Source of the DNA: Gemmatimonadota bacterium
Lineage (GTDB): Bacteria > Gemmatimonadota > Gemmatimonadetes > Gemmatimonadales > Gemmatimonadaceae
Assembly: GCA_016194585.1 (NCBI GenBank)
Contig: JACQBG010000025.1
Coordinates: 1-47,562 of the forward strand
Reading direction: 5' to 3'
DNA length: 47,562 bases
In this document: positions 18,864-27,831 of the stretch, piece after piece
Position numbering within the stretch: position 1 is the stretch's first letter
Layout of the letters: every line of letters starts with the position of its first letter
The notes under the pieces: generated by a model
What the model was told of the DNA's origin: nothing
Seen by the model: only the letters and a program-made list of their open reading frames with translations
The model's database searches: none
Made by a program: the position numbers and the translations under genes

Positions 18864-19630
18864 GCGCGCTGCGCTGGCGCCTGCTCGATTCGGGCGCCGA
18901 CGACGGCGTGGAGCAGATGGCGGTCGACGCCGGGCTCATGGACCGTGCGCGCGCCACGGGTGAGGCGGTGCTGCGCGTGTACGCCTGGTCGCGCCCGACG
19001 CTCTCGTTCGGCCGGCACGAGGCGGCGCGCGGCCGGTTCGCGCCGGCCGCGCTCGACGCCGCGGGGGTCGGCGCCGTGCGGCGCCCCACGGGTGGGCGCG
19101 TGCTCCTGCACGACCACGAGGTCACGTACAGCGTGACCGCGCCCGAACTGGACGGCGAGCCGCTGCGCGAGAGCTACCACGCCATCAACCGCCTGTTGCT
19201 CCACGCGCTGCGCGCGCTCGGGGTCGAGGCGATGGAGGCCGACCCGTCGCCGACACCGCGGCCGGGAAGCGCCGCCTGCTTCGCCGAGCCGAACGCCGGC
19301 GAACTCGTGGTGAACGGACGCAAGCTCGTCGGGAGCGCGCAGGTGCGCGAACGCGGCGCGCTGTTGCAGCACGGCTCCATCCTCCTCGCCGACGATCAGG
19401 GGCGCATCGCCGCGCTCTCCGGGGCGCCGCTCACGCCGGCGGTCCCCGCGGCGACGCTCGCCGATGCGCTGGGCACGGCGCCGACGTACGGGCGCGTGCG
19501 CGACGCGCTCGCCCTGGCGCTCCGCGAGATGCACGGCGACGCCGCCCCGCTCGACGCCGGCGAGGCACGCCGATTCGCCGCACCGCACCGCGCGCGCTTC
19601 GCGTCGCCGGAGTGGACGTGGCGGCGGTAG
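18860..19630 (+). CDS. lipM: LipM-type octanoyl-[ACP]:GcvH transferase
   Basis: 256 aa. It belongs to the lipoate-protein ligase A/LipM superfamily, moving octanoate (or lipoate) onto lipoyl domains. Visible: [19 protein letters not shown]-terminus, [19 protein letters not shown] (acyl site, 74-92), and [23 protein letters not shown] with Cys140 at the position of the catalytic cysteine of LipM and Lys155. LplA ligases lack that cysteine and carry a C-terminal domain missing here, so the transferase reading is preferred. Start GTG overlaps the small membrane protein stop. It neighbours gcvP and gcvH, the expected first substrate. A LipB-type enzyme also exists at 40029. Confidence 0.85.
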   Translation: MSALRWRLLDSGADDGVEQMAVDAGLMDRARATGEAVLRVYAWSRPTLSFGRHEAARGRFAPAALDAAGVGAVRRPTGGRVLLHDHEVTYSVTAPELDGEPLRESYHAINRLLLHALRALGVEAMEADPSPTPRPGSAACFAEPNAGELVVNGRKLVGSAQVRERGALLQHGSILLADDQGRIAALSGAPLTPAVPAATLADALGTAPTYGRVRDALALALREMHGDAAPLDAGEARRFAAPHRARFASPEWTWRR

Positions 19631-19664
19631 ACGTTTAATGTTGGCCGTCCTCCACCGGAGCCTC

Positions 19665-21317
19665 ATGGCCCGCTCTCTCGCCGTCCGCATCGTCATCGGG
19701 TGCGTGTTCATCGTCGCCGCGTGCGGGAGGAGCGGTGCGACCGGCGGCACGCTCATCGTCGGCGCGCCGACCGACCCGAAGAAGCTCTTCCCTCCCCTCT
19801 ACGACGAAGCCACGGGGCAGGCGATCTCCGAGGTCGTGTACGACAAGCTCGCCGACATCGGCCCCGCGCTGAACACCGTCGGCGACGCGGGCTACCAGCC
19901 GCGCCTCGCAGAGCGGTGGGAATGGTCCCGCGACTCGCTGCAGATCACGTTCCACCTCGACCCGCGCGCCCGCTGGCACGACGGTGCGCCGGTGACGGCC
20001 GAGGACGTGCGGTTCGCGCTCAGCGTGTACCTCGACCCGGCGGTGGCCAGCCCGAAGGCGTCGGAGCTGGCCGACGAACTCGACTCGATCACCGTCCGCG
20101 ACTCGCTCACCGCCGTGGCGTGGTACAAGCGGCGTTCGGCGGAGCAGTTCCACGAACTGGTGAACAACCTCGTACCGCTCCCGGCGCACCTGTTGCGCGC
20201 CATCCCGCGCGACTCGCTCGCGACGAGCGGCGCCGTGCGCGCGCTCGTGGGGAGCGGACCCTTCCGCCTCGTCCGGTGGGAGGACGGCCAATTCATCGAG
20301 CTGGCCGCGACGCCCGATTTCTACCGGGGGCGGGCCGCGCTCGACCGCGTCGTCTTCGAGATCGTGAAGGAGCCCACGACGACGTTCGCGAAGCTGTACG
20401 GCGGGGAACTCGACGTCGTCGACCAGTTCCCGGCGAGCGAAGTCGCCGAGCTCCGCAAGCACGCGGCGCTGCGCCTCGAGCGCGCCGCCTCGTTCTTCTA
20501 CGGGTACGTCGCGTTCAACCTGTACGACGGCGCGAGCGGCCGTCCGCATCCCGTCTTCGGCGACCGCGGAGTGCGGCGCGCGCTGACGATGGCGCTCGAC
20601 CGCGACGCGATGGCGCGCAGCGTGTTCGGCGAGGTCGGCGTGGCGGCCGCGGGTCCGCTCACCCGTTCGCAGTGGGGCTACGACCCGTCGCTCCCGTCGA
20701 TCCCGTTCGACCGTGCGGGGGCGGCCCGCGCGCTCGACAGCCTCGGCTGGCACGTGGGACCCGATGGCGTCCGGACCAAGGGCGGGCGCCGTCTCGCGTT
20801 CACCCTCCTCGTCCCGGCGACCAGCAAGCCGCGCCTGCAGATGGCGACGCTGATGCAGGACCAGTGGAAGCAGGTCGGCGTCGCGCTCGACGTGTCGTCG
20901 CTCGATCCGTCCGCGCTCGGGCCGATGGTGGTCAAGCACGAGTTCGACGCCTTCGCCGGGTCGTTCCACGTCTCGCCGAGCCCGTCGGGGCTGCGCAAGA
21001 CGTGGGGCGAGCTTCCCGAAGCCGGCTCGGGCTACAACCCGGGGCGATACGGCAGCCCCGCCTTCCTCGCGCAGGTCGACAGCGGCATCGGCGCCTTCCA
21101 GATCCCGGAGGCGAAGCGCCACTTCAAGGCGGCGCTCGAGACCGTCATCGCCGACGCGCCGGGGATCTGGCTGTACGAAGCGCCCAACCTCGTCGCCATC
21201 GCGGGTCGCGTACGGACCCCGCCGCTGCGCCCCGACGCGTGGTGGTCGAATCTCGAGCGGTGGAGCTTCGCGCCGGGGGCCGCCCCCGCGCGCGCTCCGT
21301 CGGCGAAGACGCCTTAG
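19665..21317 (+). CDS. Peptide/oligopeptide ABC transporter substrate-binding lipoprotein
   Basis: 550 aa, SBP family 5 (DppA/OppA class). Lipobox VAAC with Cys20 anchors it outside the inner membrane. Family marks include PRLAERWEWSRDSLQITFHLDPRA-like N-domain text, WHDGAPVTAEDVRFAL, GSGPFRLVRWEDGQFIEL, RALTMALDRDAMA, and YEAPNLVAI near the end. ATG 19665 is chosen for GGAG four bases upstream and a compact signal peptide; an in-frame ATG at 19638 is less likely. It heads a five-gene operon with two permeases and two ATPases. Exact ligand (di- or oligopeptide, nickel, sugar) is not readable from sequence. Confidence 0.92.
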   Translation: MARSLAVRIVIGCVFIVAACGRSGATGGTLIVGAPTDPKKLFPPLYDEATGQAISEVVYDKLADIGPALNTVGDAGYQPRLAERWEWSRDSLQITFHLDPRARWHDGAPVTAEDVRFALSVYLDPAVASPKASELADELDSITVRDSLTAVAWYKRRSAEQFHELVNNLVPLPAHLLRAIPRDSLATSGAVRALVGSGPFRLVRWEDGQFIELAATPDFYRGRAALDRVVFEIVKEPTTTFAKLYGGELDVVDQFPASEVAELRKHAALRLERAASFFYGYVAFNLYDGASGRPHPVFGDRGVRRALTMALDRDAMARSVFGEVGVAAAGPLTRSQWGYDPSLPSIPFDRAGAARALDSLGWHVGPDGVRTKGGRRLAFTLLVPATSKPRLQMATLMQDQWKQVGVALDVSSLDPSALGPMVVKHEFDAFAGSFHVSPSPSGLRKTWGELPEAGSGYNPGRYGSPAFLAQVDSGIGAFQIPEAKRHFKAALETVIADAPGIWLYEAPNLVAIAGRVRTPPLRPDAWWSNLERWSFAPGAAPARAPSAKTP

Positions 21318-21323
21318 CGTCTG

Positions 21324-22292
21324 GTGCGATTCGCCCTGAGGCGCGCGCTCCAGGCGGCGATCGTCATCGCCGTCGTCGCGTCGCTGGCGTTCGTCCTCAT
21401 CCACTTCGCGCCGGGCGATCCGTTCCCCAGCGCGCTCGACGACCCGCATCTCACCGACGCGCTCCGCGCGCGGCTCCGCACGCAGTACGGCTTCGACGAG
21501 CCGATCGTCGTGCAGTACCTGCGGTTCCTCGCGAGCTACGCGCGGGGCGAGCTGGGCTGGTCGGTCGGTCACGGCCGCCCCGTCGCTTCGGTGCTCGCCA
21601 CCGTGCTCCCGCGCACGGTGCTCCTGATGGCCGTTGGGCTCGGGCTCGGACTCGTTGGCGGCGTCGCCCTCGGCACCTGGCAGGCGATGCACCGTGGCTC
21701 GCGCGTCGAGCGGTTGACGGGGTTCGCCGCGCTCGTCGTGCTCTCGGTGCCTGAGTTCCTGGTCGCGTTGCTGGCGATCCGGCTGTTCGCGCAGGGTCTC
21801 CAGTGGTTCCCGATGTCGGGGCTGGTCGACATGCGCATGCACGGATCGATGGATGCCTGGGAACGGGCCGGCGACGTCGCACGGCATCTCGCGCTCCCCG
21901 CGCTCACGCTCGCCGCGCTCGTGGCGGCCGCGGTGTCGCGCTATCATCGGGCGGCCATGCTCGCCGTGCTCCCCGAGGACTTCGTGCGCACGGCGCGCGC
22001 CAAGGGGCTCACCGAACGGCGGGTGATCCTCCGCCACGTGCTGCCGAACGCCATCGGCACGGCGCTCTCGATCGCCGGGCTGCTCATCCCCGCGGTGTTC
22101 GGCGGGGCGACGATCATCGAGAAGTTCTTCGCCTGGCCGGGGATGGGGCTCGCGATGTTCGACGCCGCCGTCGGCCGCGATTACCAACTGGTCGTCGCCG
22201 GCGTCGTGCTCTCCGGCGTGTTCGTCGCCATCGGCTCCGCCTTCGCCGACGTGATCGCCGCGCGCCTCGATCCGCGGCAGGCGAGGCGATGA
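21324..22292 (+). CDS. Peptide ABC transporter permease (DppB type)
   Basis: 322 aa, about six membrane helices. DppB/OppB marks: FVLIHFAPGDPF at the N-terminus, YGFDEPIVVQYLRFLASYARGELGWS, and the cytoplasmic EAA loop RTARAKGLTERRVILRHVLPNA followed by FFAWPGMG. Start is GTG at 21324, four bases after the SBP stop region, giving MRFALRRALQ. It couples by ATGA overlap to the next permease gene. It forms the membrane channel with that partner. Confidence 0.94.
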   Translation: MRFALRRALQAAIVIAVVASLAFVLIHFAPGDPFPSALDDPHLTDALRARLRTQYGFDEPIVVQYLRFLASYARGELGWSVGHGRPVASVLATVLPRTVLLMAVGLGLGLVGGVALGTWQAMHRGSRVERLTGFAALVVLSVPEFLVALLAIRLFAQGLQWFPMSGLVDMRMHGSMDAWERAGDVARHLALPALTLAALVAAAVSRYHRAAMLAVLPEDFVRTARAKGLTERRVILRHVLPNAIGTALSIAGLLIPAVFGGATIIEKFFAWPGMGLAMFDAAVGRDYQLVVAGVVLSGVFVAIGSAFADVIAARLDPRQARR

Positions 22293-23152
22293 GCGCCGCG
22301 ACGCGCCGCATCCGCGCCCTCGCGCGCGAGGCATTCCCCGACTGGCCGTCACGCGTGGCGATCGCCGTGCTCGCGCTCGTGCTCCTGGCCGTGTTGTTCG
22401 CGCCGCTCCTCGCGCCGTACGATCCGAACGCGCTCGCGGACTTCGTCCGCGACCAGTTCCTCGCGCCGTCGATGCACCATCCGTTCGGCACCGACCAGGC
22501 GGGGCGCGACGTGCTGAGCCGCGTCATGCACGGCGGGCGCGTCTCGTTGGGCGTCGCGGCGCTGAGCGTGGTCGTCTCGGTGGCCGTCGGCGCACTGTGG
22601 GGAGCCGTCGCGGGATTCGCCGGCGGCGTGTTCGACGCCACGCTCATGCGCGTGAGCGACGCCGTGCTGGCCTTCCCGCGCATCCTCCTGCTCCTCCTCA
22701 TGACGAGCCTCGTGCGAGCGCCGTCGGCCGCCGGCATCGCACTGCTGCTCGGCATCACCTCGTGGCCCGGCATGAGCCGCCTGGTACGCGCCGAGGTGCG
22801 CCACCTCCGCGAGCAGGACTACGTGCTCGCGGCCCGGGCGCTCGGCGTCCCGTGGTGGCGCACTCTGCGCACGCACCTTCTCCCCGGCGTGGCGCCGCAG
22901 GTGAGCGTCGCCGCCGCGCTCGCGTTCGCCTCGGTCATCCCGCTCGAAGCCACGCTGTCGTTCCTCGGGCTCGGCCTGCATCCGCCGGCGGCGAGCTGGG
23001 GGAACATCCTCCTCGACGGCGCCGACCAGGCCGCCGCGCACTGGTGGCTCGTGCTCTTCCCGGCCCTCGCCATCGTCGTCACGGTCGTCTGCGTGAACAC
23101 CATCGGCGAGCGGCTCCAGGACGCGATCGACCCCCGGCGGGTAGCGCCATGA
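22289..23152 (+). CDS. Peptide ABC transporter permease (DppC type)
   Basis: 287 aa. DppC/OppC marks: LLAPYDPNA near residue 40, HPFGTDQAGRDVLSRVMHGGRVSL, and the EAA loop EQDYVLAARALGVPWWRTLRTHLLPG, with EATLSFLGLGLHPPAASWGNIL further on. About six membrane helices. Overlaps both neighbours by four bases (ATGA), so the operon is translationally coupled. Confidence 0.94.
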   Translation: MSAATRRIRALAREAFPDWPSRVAIAVLALVLLAVLFAPLLAPYDPNALADFVRDQFLAPSMHHPFGTDQAGRDVLSRVMHGGRVSLGVAALSVVVSVAVGALWGAVAGFAGGVFDATLMRVSDAVLAFPRILLLLLMTSLVRAPSAAGIALLLGITSWPGMSRLVRAEVRHLREQDYVLAARALGVPWWRTLRTHLLPGVAPQVSVAAALAFASVIPLEATLSFLGLGLHPPAASWGNILLDGADQAAAHWWLVLFPALAIVVTVVCVNTIGERLQDAIDPRRVAP

Positions 23153-23943
23153 GCGCGCTCCTCGAGGTCGAGACGCTCGACGTCACCTACCGCCGCGGCG
23201 GCGAGCGTCGCGCCGTCGATCGCACCACGGTCTCGATCGACGCGGGCGAGACGGTGGCGCTCGTCGGCGAGTCGGGGAGCGGCAAGACGGCGATCGCGCT
23301 CGCGCTGTTGCGGCTGCTCCCGAGCAACGCGCGCATCGGCCCGTCGAGCCACGTGCGCTTCGACGGCGCCGACCTGCTCGCGCTCGACGCGGGCGCGATG
23401 CGCGCCCTGCGCGGGCGCCGCATCGCGATGGTCTTCCAGGAGCCGGCGACCGCACTGAACCCCCGGATGCGCGTCGCGGAGCAGGTGGCCGAGGTCGCGC
23501 TCGCGCACGGCGAGCGCTCGGCGGCCACGGCGCGCGCGCGCGCCCTCGCGATGCTCGATCAGGTGGGCCTCGACGACCTCCCGCGCACCGCCCGCGCGTA
23601 TCCGCACGAACTCTCGGGCGGCCAGCGGCAGCGCGCGATGATCGCCATGGCCCTGCTCCTCGACCCCGCGCTCGTCATCGCCGACGAGCCCACCTCGGCC
23701 CTCGACGTCACCGTGCAGGCGCAGGTGCTGGAACTCCTGCGCGAACGGCAGCGCGCGTCGGGGATGGCCCTGCTCCTCGTCACGCACGACCTCGCCATCG
23801 TCGCCGGCACCTGCGGGCGCACGATGGTCATGCACGACGGTCGCATCGTCGAGGACGCGCCGACCGCGCGCCTCTTCGCGGCGCCCGCCGACCCGCACAG
23901 CGCGGCGCTGGTGCGCGCCGTGGCGCGGAGCGAGCGCGCATGA
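23149..23943 (+). CDS. Peptide ABC transporter ATPase (DppD type)
   Basis: 264 aa. Complete ABC ATPase: Walker A GESGSGKT (40-47), Q-loop MVFQEPATALNPRM, signature LSGGQRQR, Walker B LVIADEPTSALD and switch His in LLVTHDLAIVAG. The Pro-rich end resembles a shortened OppD C-terminal region, without the usual cysteine-containing extension of longer DppD proteins. It pairs with the next ATPase to energise uptake. Confidence 0.94.
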   Translation: MSALLEVETLDVTYRRGGERRAVDRTTVSIDAGETVALVGESGSGKTAIALALLRLLPSNARIGPSSHVRFDGADLLALDAGAMRALRGRRIAMVFQEPATALNPRMRVAEQVAEVALAHGERSAATARARALAMLDQVGLDDLPRTARAYPHELSGGQRQRAMIAMALLLDPALVIADEPTSALDVTVQAQVLELLRERQRASGMALLLVTHDLAIVAGTCGRTMVMHDGRIVEDAPTARLFAAPADPHSAALVRAVARSERA

Positions 23944-24710
23944 GTGCCCTCGTGGCCGTGCGCGATCTCGTCGTCGAGTACGCGGCACGGCACGGCCGAC
24001 GGCGGGCCGTCGACGGCGTCTCGCTCGACATCGCGCGCGGCGAGACGCTCGCGCTCGTCGGCGAGTCGGGGAGCGGCAAGACGAGCCTCGGCCGGGCGAT
24101 CCTCCGGCTCGTCGAGCCGGCGAGCGGTGGTGTGACGTTCGACGGGATCGACGTCCGCGCCCTCGGGCGCGAGCCGTTGCGCGCGCTGCGCCGCCGCATG
24201 CAGGTCGTGTTCCAGGACCCGAAGGCGTCGCTCGACCCGCGACTCACCGTGGGCCGCATCGTGCGCGAGGGGATCGACGCCCACCGCCTCGCCCGGGGGC
24301 GAGACGCCGACGCGCGCGTCGAACGGCTGCTCGACGACGTCGGACTCGCCGCCGCCGATGTCGCGCGCCACCCGCACGAGTTCTCCGGCGGGCAGCGGCA
24401 GCGCATCGCCATCGCCCGCGCGCTCGCCGTGGAACCCGAGTTCCTCGTGCTCGACGAAGCCGTCTCGGCGCTCGACAGCACGGTGCGCGCGCAGGTCCTC
24501 GCCCTCCTCGCCTCGTTGCAGGCGACGCGTGCCCTCACCTACCTGTTCATCGCGCACGACCTCGCGGTCGTCGAGGGGTTCGCGACCCGCGTCGCCGTGA
24601 TGCACGAAGGGCGCATCGTCGAATGTGCACCGGCGCGCGCGCTGTTCAGCGCGCCCACCCACGACTACACGCGCGCCCTCCTCGCCGCCACGCCGCGCGT
24701 GCCGTGGTGA
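23940..24710 (+). CDS. Peptide ABC transporter ATPase (DppF type)
   Basis: 256 aa. Walker A GESGSGKT (41-48), Q-loop VVFQDPKASLDPRLTV, signature FSGGQRQR, Walker B FLVLDEAVSALD and switch His in LFIAHDLAVVEG. DEAVSALD in place of DEPTSALD is common in DppF/OppF, and the catalytic Glu is kept. Overlaps the previous gene by four bases and ends the operon. A large palindrome (24750-24857) follows. Confidence 0.94.
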   Translation: MSALVAVRDLVVEYAARHGRRRAVDGVSLDIARGETLALVGESGSGKTSLGRAILRLVEPASGGVTFDGIDVRALGREPLRALRRRMQVVFQDPKASLDPRLTVGRIVREGIDAHRLARGRDADARVERLLDDVGLAAADVARHPHEFSGGQRQRIAIARALAVEPEFLVLDEAVSALDSTVRAQVLALLASLQATRALTYLFIAHDLAVVEGFATRVAVMHEGRIVECAPARALFSAPTHDYTRALLAATPRVPW

Positions 24711-24749
24711 GGCCGATGGTCCGGGTCGCGGAGGGTCGAGAAACGACGA

Positions 24750-24857
24750 GCCACGGATCACACAGATCTTAGACGGCGATGGGCACGGATCCTTTCCGAG
24801 GGAGTGCCCTGGAAGGATCCGTGCCCATCGCCCTTCAGCATCCGTGTGATCCGTGGC
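24750..24857. repeat. Dispersed palindromic repeat, copy 1
   Basis: The outer arms GCCACGGATCACAC (24750-24763) and 24844-24857 are perfect complements. The inner arms 24777-24797 and 24811-24830 (core GGGCACGGATCC) pair with a single bulged T. The 13-base spacers between them pair partly. The right flank GATCCGTGGCAAGGCGGTAGG recurs after copy 2 (32762-32865). It sits between two convergent genes (importer operon and POT carrier) and may act as a terminator for both. Confidence 0.9.
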
Positions 24858-24891
24858 AAGGCGGTAGGCCCTGCCTGACCACGAGGCTCGC

Positions 24892-26400
24892 CTATTTCAC
24901 CCCGTGCATGAGCTTGTTGATCTGTGGCGCGGCGAGGAACAGCACCGCGCCCGCGCCGAACAACGCCCACCAGCCGAACGTGTACCCGCTCAGCGCCGAC
25001 GTCGTCGTCATCCCCGTCTCGCCGCTCACCGCGCTCGCGAAGATCCCCGACAGGTTGTTGCCGATCCCCGTCGAGAGGAACCAGCCGCCCATGCCGAGCC
25101 CGACGAGCCGCACCGGGGCGAGCTTCGTCACCATCGAGAGGCCGATCGGCGAGAGACAGAGCTCGCCCACCGACTGGATGAAGTACACCGCGACCAGCGT
25201 CCAGAACGGGATCTTGTTGTCGACGCTCACGAGCTTCGTCAGCGCGAACATCAGCAGCAGGAACGCCAGGCCGTTGAAGAGCAGGCCAAGCCCGAACTTC
25301 CGCGGGATCGACGGGTTCACGTTCCGCTTGGCCAGCCACACCCAGATCATGGCCACCACCGGCGCCAGGCTGATGATCGCGATGGAGTTCACGCTCTGGA
25401 ACCACGCCGTCGGGAACACGAACGTGCCCAGCTTGCGGTTGACGATCTCGTCGGCGAGGAAGGTGAACGAGCTCCCGGCCTGCTCGAAGAACATCCAGAA
25501 CATCACGTTGAACACGAAGATGATCAGCATCGCGATCGTCTTGTCGCGCGCCACCTTCCCGTCGCGGATCCCCTCGACCATCAGCATCACGCACAGGCCG
25601 ACGAACATCAGCGAGAGCACCCACTGCAGGTTCTTGCCGCCCACGGCGAGCAGGAAGTAGACGATCGGCACCGTCACGATCGCGCCGAGCGCCACGTACA
25701 CGACCTTCATGAGGCTCTGCGAGTCCGCGGGCGGGGCCCCGATCCCCTGCAGCTGCCGGCGTCCGAAGTAGAACCAGACGAGGCTCACCAGCATGCCGAA
25801 ACCGGAGGCGATGAACACGAAGCGGTAGGCCGGCATCGCGTCGCTGCCGAACACGGTCTGCGCGAGCCAGCCGGTGACGAGCGGCGCCATGAACGCGCCC
25901 GAGTTGATCCCCATGTAGAAGATCGTGAAGCCGCTGTCCCGCCGCTCGTCCGTCGTCGCGTACAGCTTGCCGACGATCGTCGAGATGATCGGCTTGAACA
26001 TCCCGTTGCCGACGACGATCGTCGCCAACCCCATCTTGAAGATCGTCGGATCGGGGAGCGCGATCATGAACAGCCCGGCCGCCATGAACACCGCGCCCGT
26101 GAGGATCGCCCGCTGATAGCCGATGATCTTGTCGGCGATGTACCCGCCGAAGATGGCCCCCGCGTACACGAGCGCGAGATACGAGCCGTACGTCAGGTTC
26201 GCCTCGGCCTGCCCGGTGGACGAACCGCCGTGGAACTGCGAGACGATGTAGAGCACCAGCGCCCAGCGGATGCCGTAGAAGGCGAACCGCTCCCAGAACT
26301 CGGACATGAACAACATCCAAAGCGGAGACGGATGCCCCATCACCTGCTTGAACTGCGGGATCGCCGCGTCGGCTGGCGACGGGCTCGCGGCACTGCTCAT
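24892..26400 (-). CDS. POT-family proton-coupled di/tripeptide transporter
   Basis: 502 aa, about 14 hydrophobic segments. POT marks: ExxERFxxYG as EFWERFAFYGIRW (proton coupling), GGYIADKIIGYQRAIL loop, and the PTR2 signature FTIFYMGINSGAFMAP. It imports small peptides with protons across the inner membrane, complementing the peptide ABC importer encoded immediately upstream on the other strand. ATG at 26398-26400 places the first helix correctly; GGAG lies about 11 bases upstream, rather far. The stop is next to the palindromic repeat. Confidence 0.93.
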   Translation of the reverse strand: MSSAASPSPADAAIPQFKQVMGHPSPLWMLFMSEFWERFAFYGIRWALVLYIVSQFHGGSSTGQAEANLTYGSYLALVYAGAIFGGYIADKIIGYQRAILTGAVFMAAGLFMIALPDPTIFKMGLATIVVGNGMFKPIISTIVGKLYATTDERRDSGFTIFYMGINSGAFMAPLVTGWLAQTVFGSDAMPAYRFVFIASGFGMLVSLVWFYFGRRQLQGIGAPPADSQSLMKVVYVALGAIVTVPIVYFLLAVGGKNLQWVLSLMFVGLCVMLMVEGIRDGKVARDKTIAMLIIFVFNVMFWMFFEQAGSSFTFLADEIVNRKLGTFVFPTAWFQSVNSIAIISLAPVVAMIWVWLAKRNVNPSIPRKFGLGLLFNGLAFLLLMFALTKLVSVDNKIPFWTLVAVYFIQSVGELCLSPIGLSMVTKLAPVRLVGLGMGGWFLSTGIGNNLSGIFASAVSGETGMTTTSALSGYTFGWWALFGAGAVLFLAAPQINKLMHGVK

Positions 26401-26515
26401 ATGATGGTTACTCCAGATTCGATGCGAAGGACTGGATGCCTCACGGAGCGCCATGCGCCGGCGACGGCCGGCGTGGCCCGCAACAAGTAACGTTCGGGCG
26501 CCGATTCGTCAAACG

Positions 26516-27073
26516 TTACGACTGTCCCATCCGGCGCTTCAACTCCGCGAGCTTCGCCTCCGCCGCCGCGTCGGCCTCGCTCCGCGCGCGCGTTCGCGCG
26601 AGGCCGTCGAGCTCCGCGTGCAGCGACGCGTCGTCGGGAAGGCCGAGGTCCGCGTCCGTCGGCCCCGACGGCGGCGCCCCGCTCCCGACTCCCGCGTTCG
26701 CCGCCTTCAGCGCCGCCGTCATCTCGGCGAGCTCGCGCTCGGCGAGGTCCGCTTCGGCCTCCTGCACCTCCACCTTGCGCTCGAGCACGGCGATCCGCTC
26801 GGCGTGCTGCCGCTCGTACTTCTCGGCGATCGCCACCGTCTCGGCGTCGGCGATCCCGGCGGCGAGCGCCTTGCGCCGCGTCACCGTCGCGAGCGACTCG
26901 CGCTCCGCCTGCAGCTTGCGCTTCGTCTGCTCGGCCAGATCGCGCAGGTCGTCGACGCCGAGCTTCGCGCTGACGAGCACGCGCTTCATGTCGTTGATCG
27001 CCGCCCGGCGGTCGGTGGGCGCCACGTTGCCGAACCGGAGGTCGTTGATGGCTTGCTTGAGCGAATCGAACAT
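26516..27073 (-). CDS. Coiled-coil protein, weakly PspA/IM30-like
   Basis: 185 aa, almost wholly helical with long charged heptads (roughly residues 20-115 and 145-180), broken by a Gly/Pro/Ala linker (VGSGAPPSGPTDADLGLPDD). No signal or membrane segment. The arrangement of an N-terminal short helix followed by long antiparallel coils recalls PspA/IM30 proteins, but the typical N-terminal sequence is absent, so I do not assign it there. Start ATG 27071-27073 gives MFDSLKQAIND; an in-frame ATG nine bases earlier is possible. Divergent from the next gene, with only 38 bases between. Confidence 0.7.
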   Translation of the reverse strand: MFDSLKQAINDLRFGNVAPTDRRAAINDMKRVLVSAKLGVDDLRDLAEQTKRKLQAERESLATVTRRKALAAGIADAETVAIAEKYERQHAERIAVLERKVEVQEAEADLAERELAEMTAALKAANAGVGSGAPPSGPTDADLGLPDDASLHAELDGLARTRARSEADAAAEAKLAELKRRMGQS

Positions 27074-27100
27074 CGGATGCACGAATCGGGGGTGAGAGTG

Positions 27101-27106
27101 TAGGAT
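27101..27106 (+). promoter_or_regulatory. -10 hexamer of a likely leaderless promoter
   Basis: TAGGAT ends five bases before the ATG at 27112. The AGGAG that follows touches the start codon, too close to act as a ribosome site, so leaderless translation is the simpler reading. Confidence 0.45.
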
Positions 27107-27111
27107 AGGAG

Positions 27112-27831
27112 ATGCCGCCCATCGCCGCCATCAGCGCCACCGCCGACGCGACGCGCGTCCGGCTCTCCCTCAACTACGTACGGTCGACGGAGGGCGCCGG
27201 TCTCACGCCGCTCGTCGTCCCCCCCTACGCCGACGCCTCCCGGGCCGCCTCGGTGCTCGACGCCGCCGCGGGCCTCCTGCTCACCGGCGGCGAGGACGTC
27301 GATCCCCGCCTCTACGGCGCTGTGCCACATCCGACCACGCAGGCCCCCAATCCGGCGCGCGACGAGACGGAGCTCGCCCTGCTCCGCCTCGCCCGCGAAC
27401 GGCGCATCCCCGTCCTCGCGATCTGTCGCGGGATCCAGCTGGTGAACGTCGCGTTCGGCGGCACGCTGGTGCAGGACCTGCCGTCGGAACGCCCGTCCGC
27501 GATCGTGCACGACCAGGGGGAGGAGCGCAGCCGGCGGAGCCACGCCGTCACGCTCGCGGCCGACAGCCTCGTCGCGTCGGCCGCCGGGAGCACCGCGTTC
27601 GACGTCAACTCGTACCACCATCAGGCGGTCGACCGGCTCGGCACCGGCTTGCGCGTGACCGGTCGCGCCCCCGACGGCGTGGTGGAGGCGTGCGAGGGCA
27701 CCGAGGCGGGATGGTGGCTGCTCGCCGTGCAGTGGCACCCTGAGGACCTCACGACCGACGCACCGGGGTGGGATCGCGGCCTCTTCCGCGCCTGGGCCGA
27801 CCAGGTTCGGGCCTTCTGCGCTACGCGCTGA
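27112..27831 (+). CDS. Class I glutamine amidotransferase-like peptidase (PuuD/C26 type)
   Basis: 239 aa. Related to gamma-glutamyl-gamma-aminobutyrate hydrolases of putrescine breakdown. Catalytic triad visible: nucleophile Cys105 in LAICRGIQLVN, His209 and Glu211 in AVQWHPED. LLLTGGEDVDPRLYG and VNSYHHQAVDRLG are family-specific. No glutamine-dependent synthetase partner is nearby, so a stand-alone hydrolase acting on gamma-glutamyl compounds is likely. The 3' end overlaps the convergent unknown gene by 11 bases. Substrate is inferred from family only. Confidence 0.9.
   Translation: MPPIAAISATADATRVRLSLNYVRSTEGAGLTPLVVPPYADASRAASVLDAAAGLLLTGGEDVDPRLYGAVPHPTTQAPNPARDETELALLRLARERRIPVLAICRGIQLVNVAFGGTLVQDLPSERPSAIVHDQGEERSRRSHAVTLAADSLVASAAGSTAFDVNSYHHQAVDRLGTGLRVTGRAPDGVVEACEGTEAGWWLLAVQWHPEDLTTDAPGWDRGLFRAWADQVRAFCATR

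Noticed and set aside
24711-24891. Palindrome considered as an insertion sequence end or transposon remnant
   Set aside because: No transposase coding sequence and no target duplication are visible; it fits a non-coding palindromic repeat better.
26516-27073. Assignment of the coiled-coil protein as PspA
   Set aside because: The amphipathic N-terminal helix and conserved PspA core are not recognisable, and there is no psp context.
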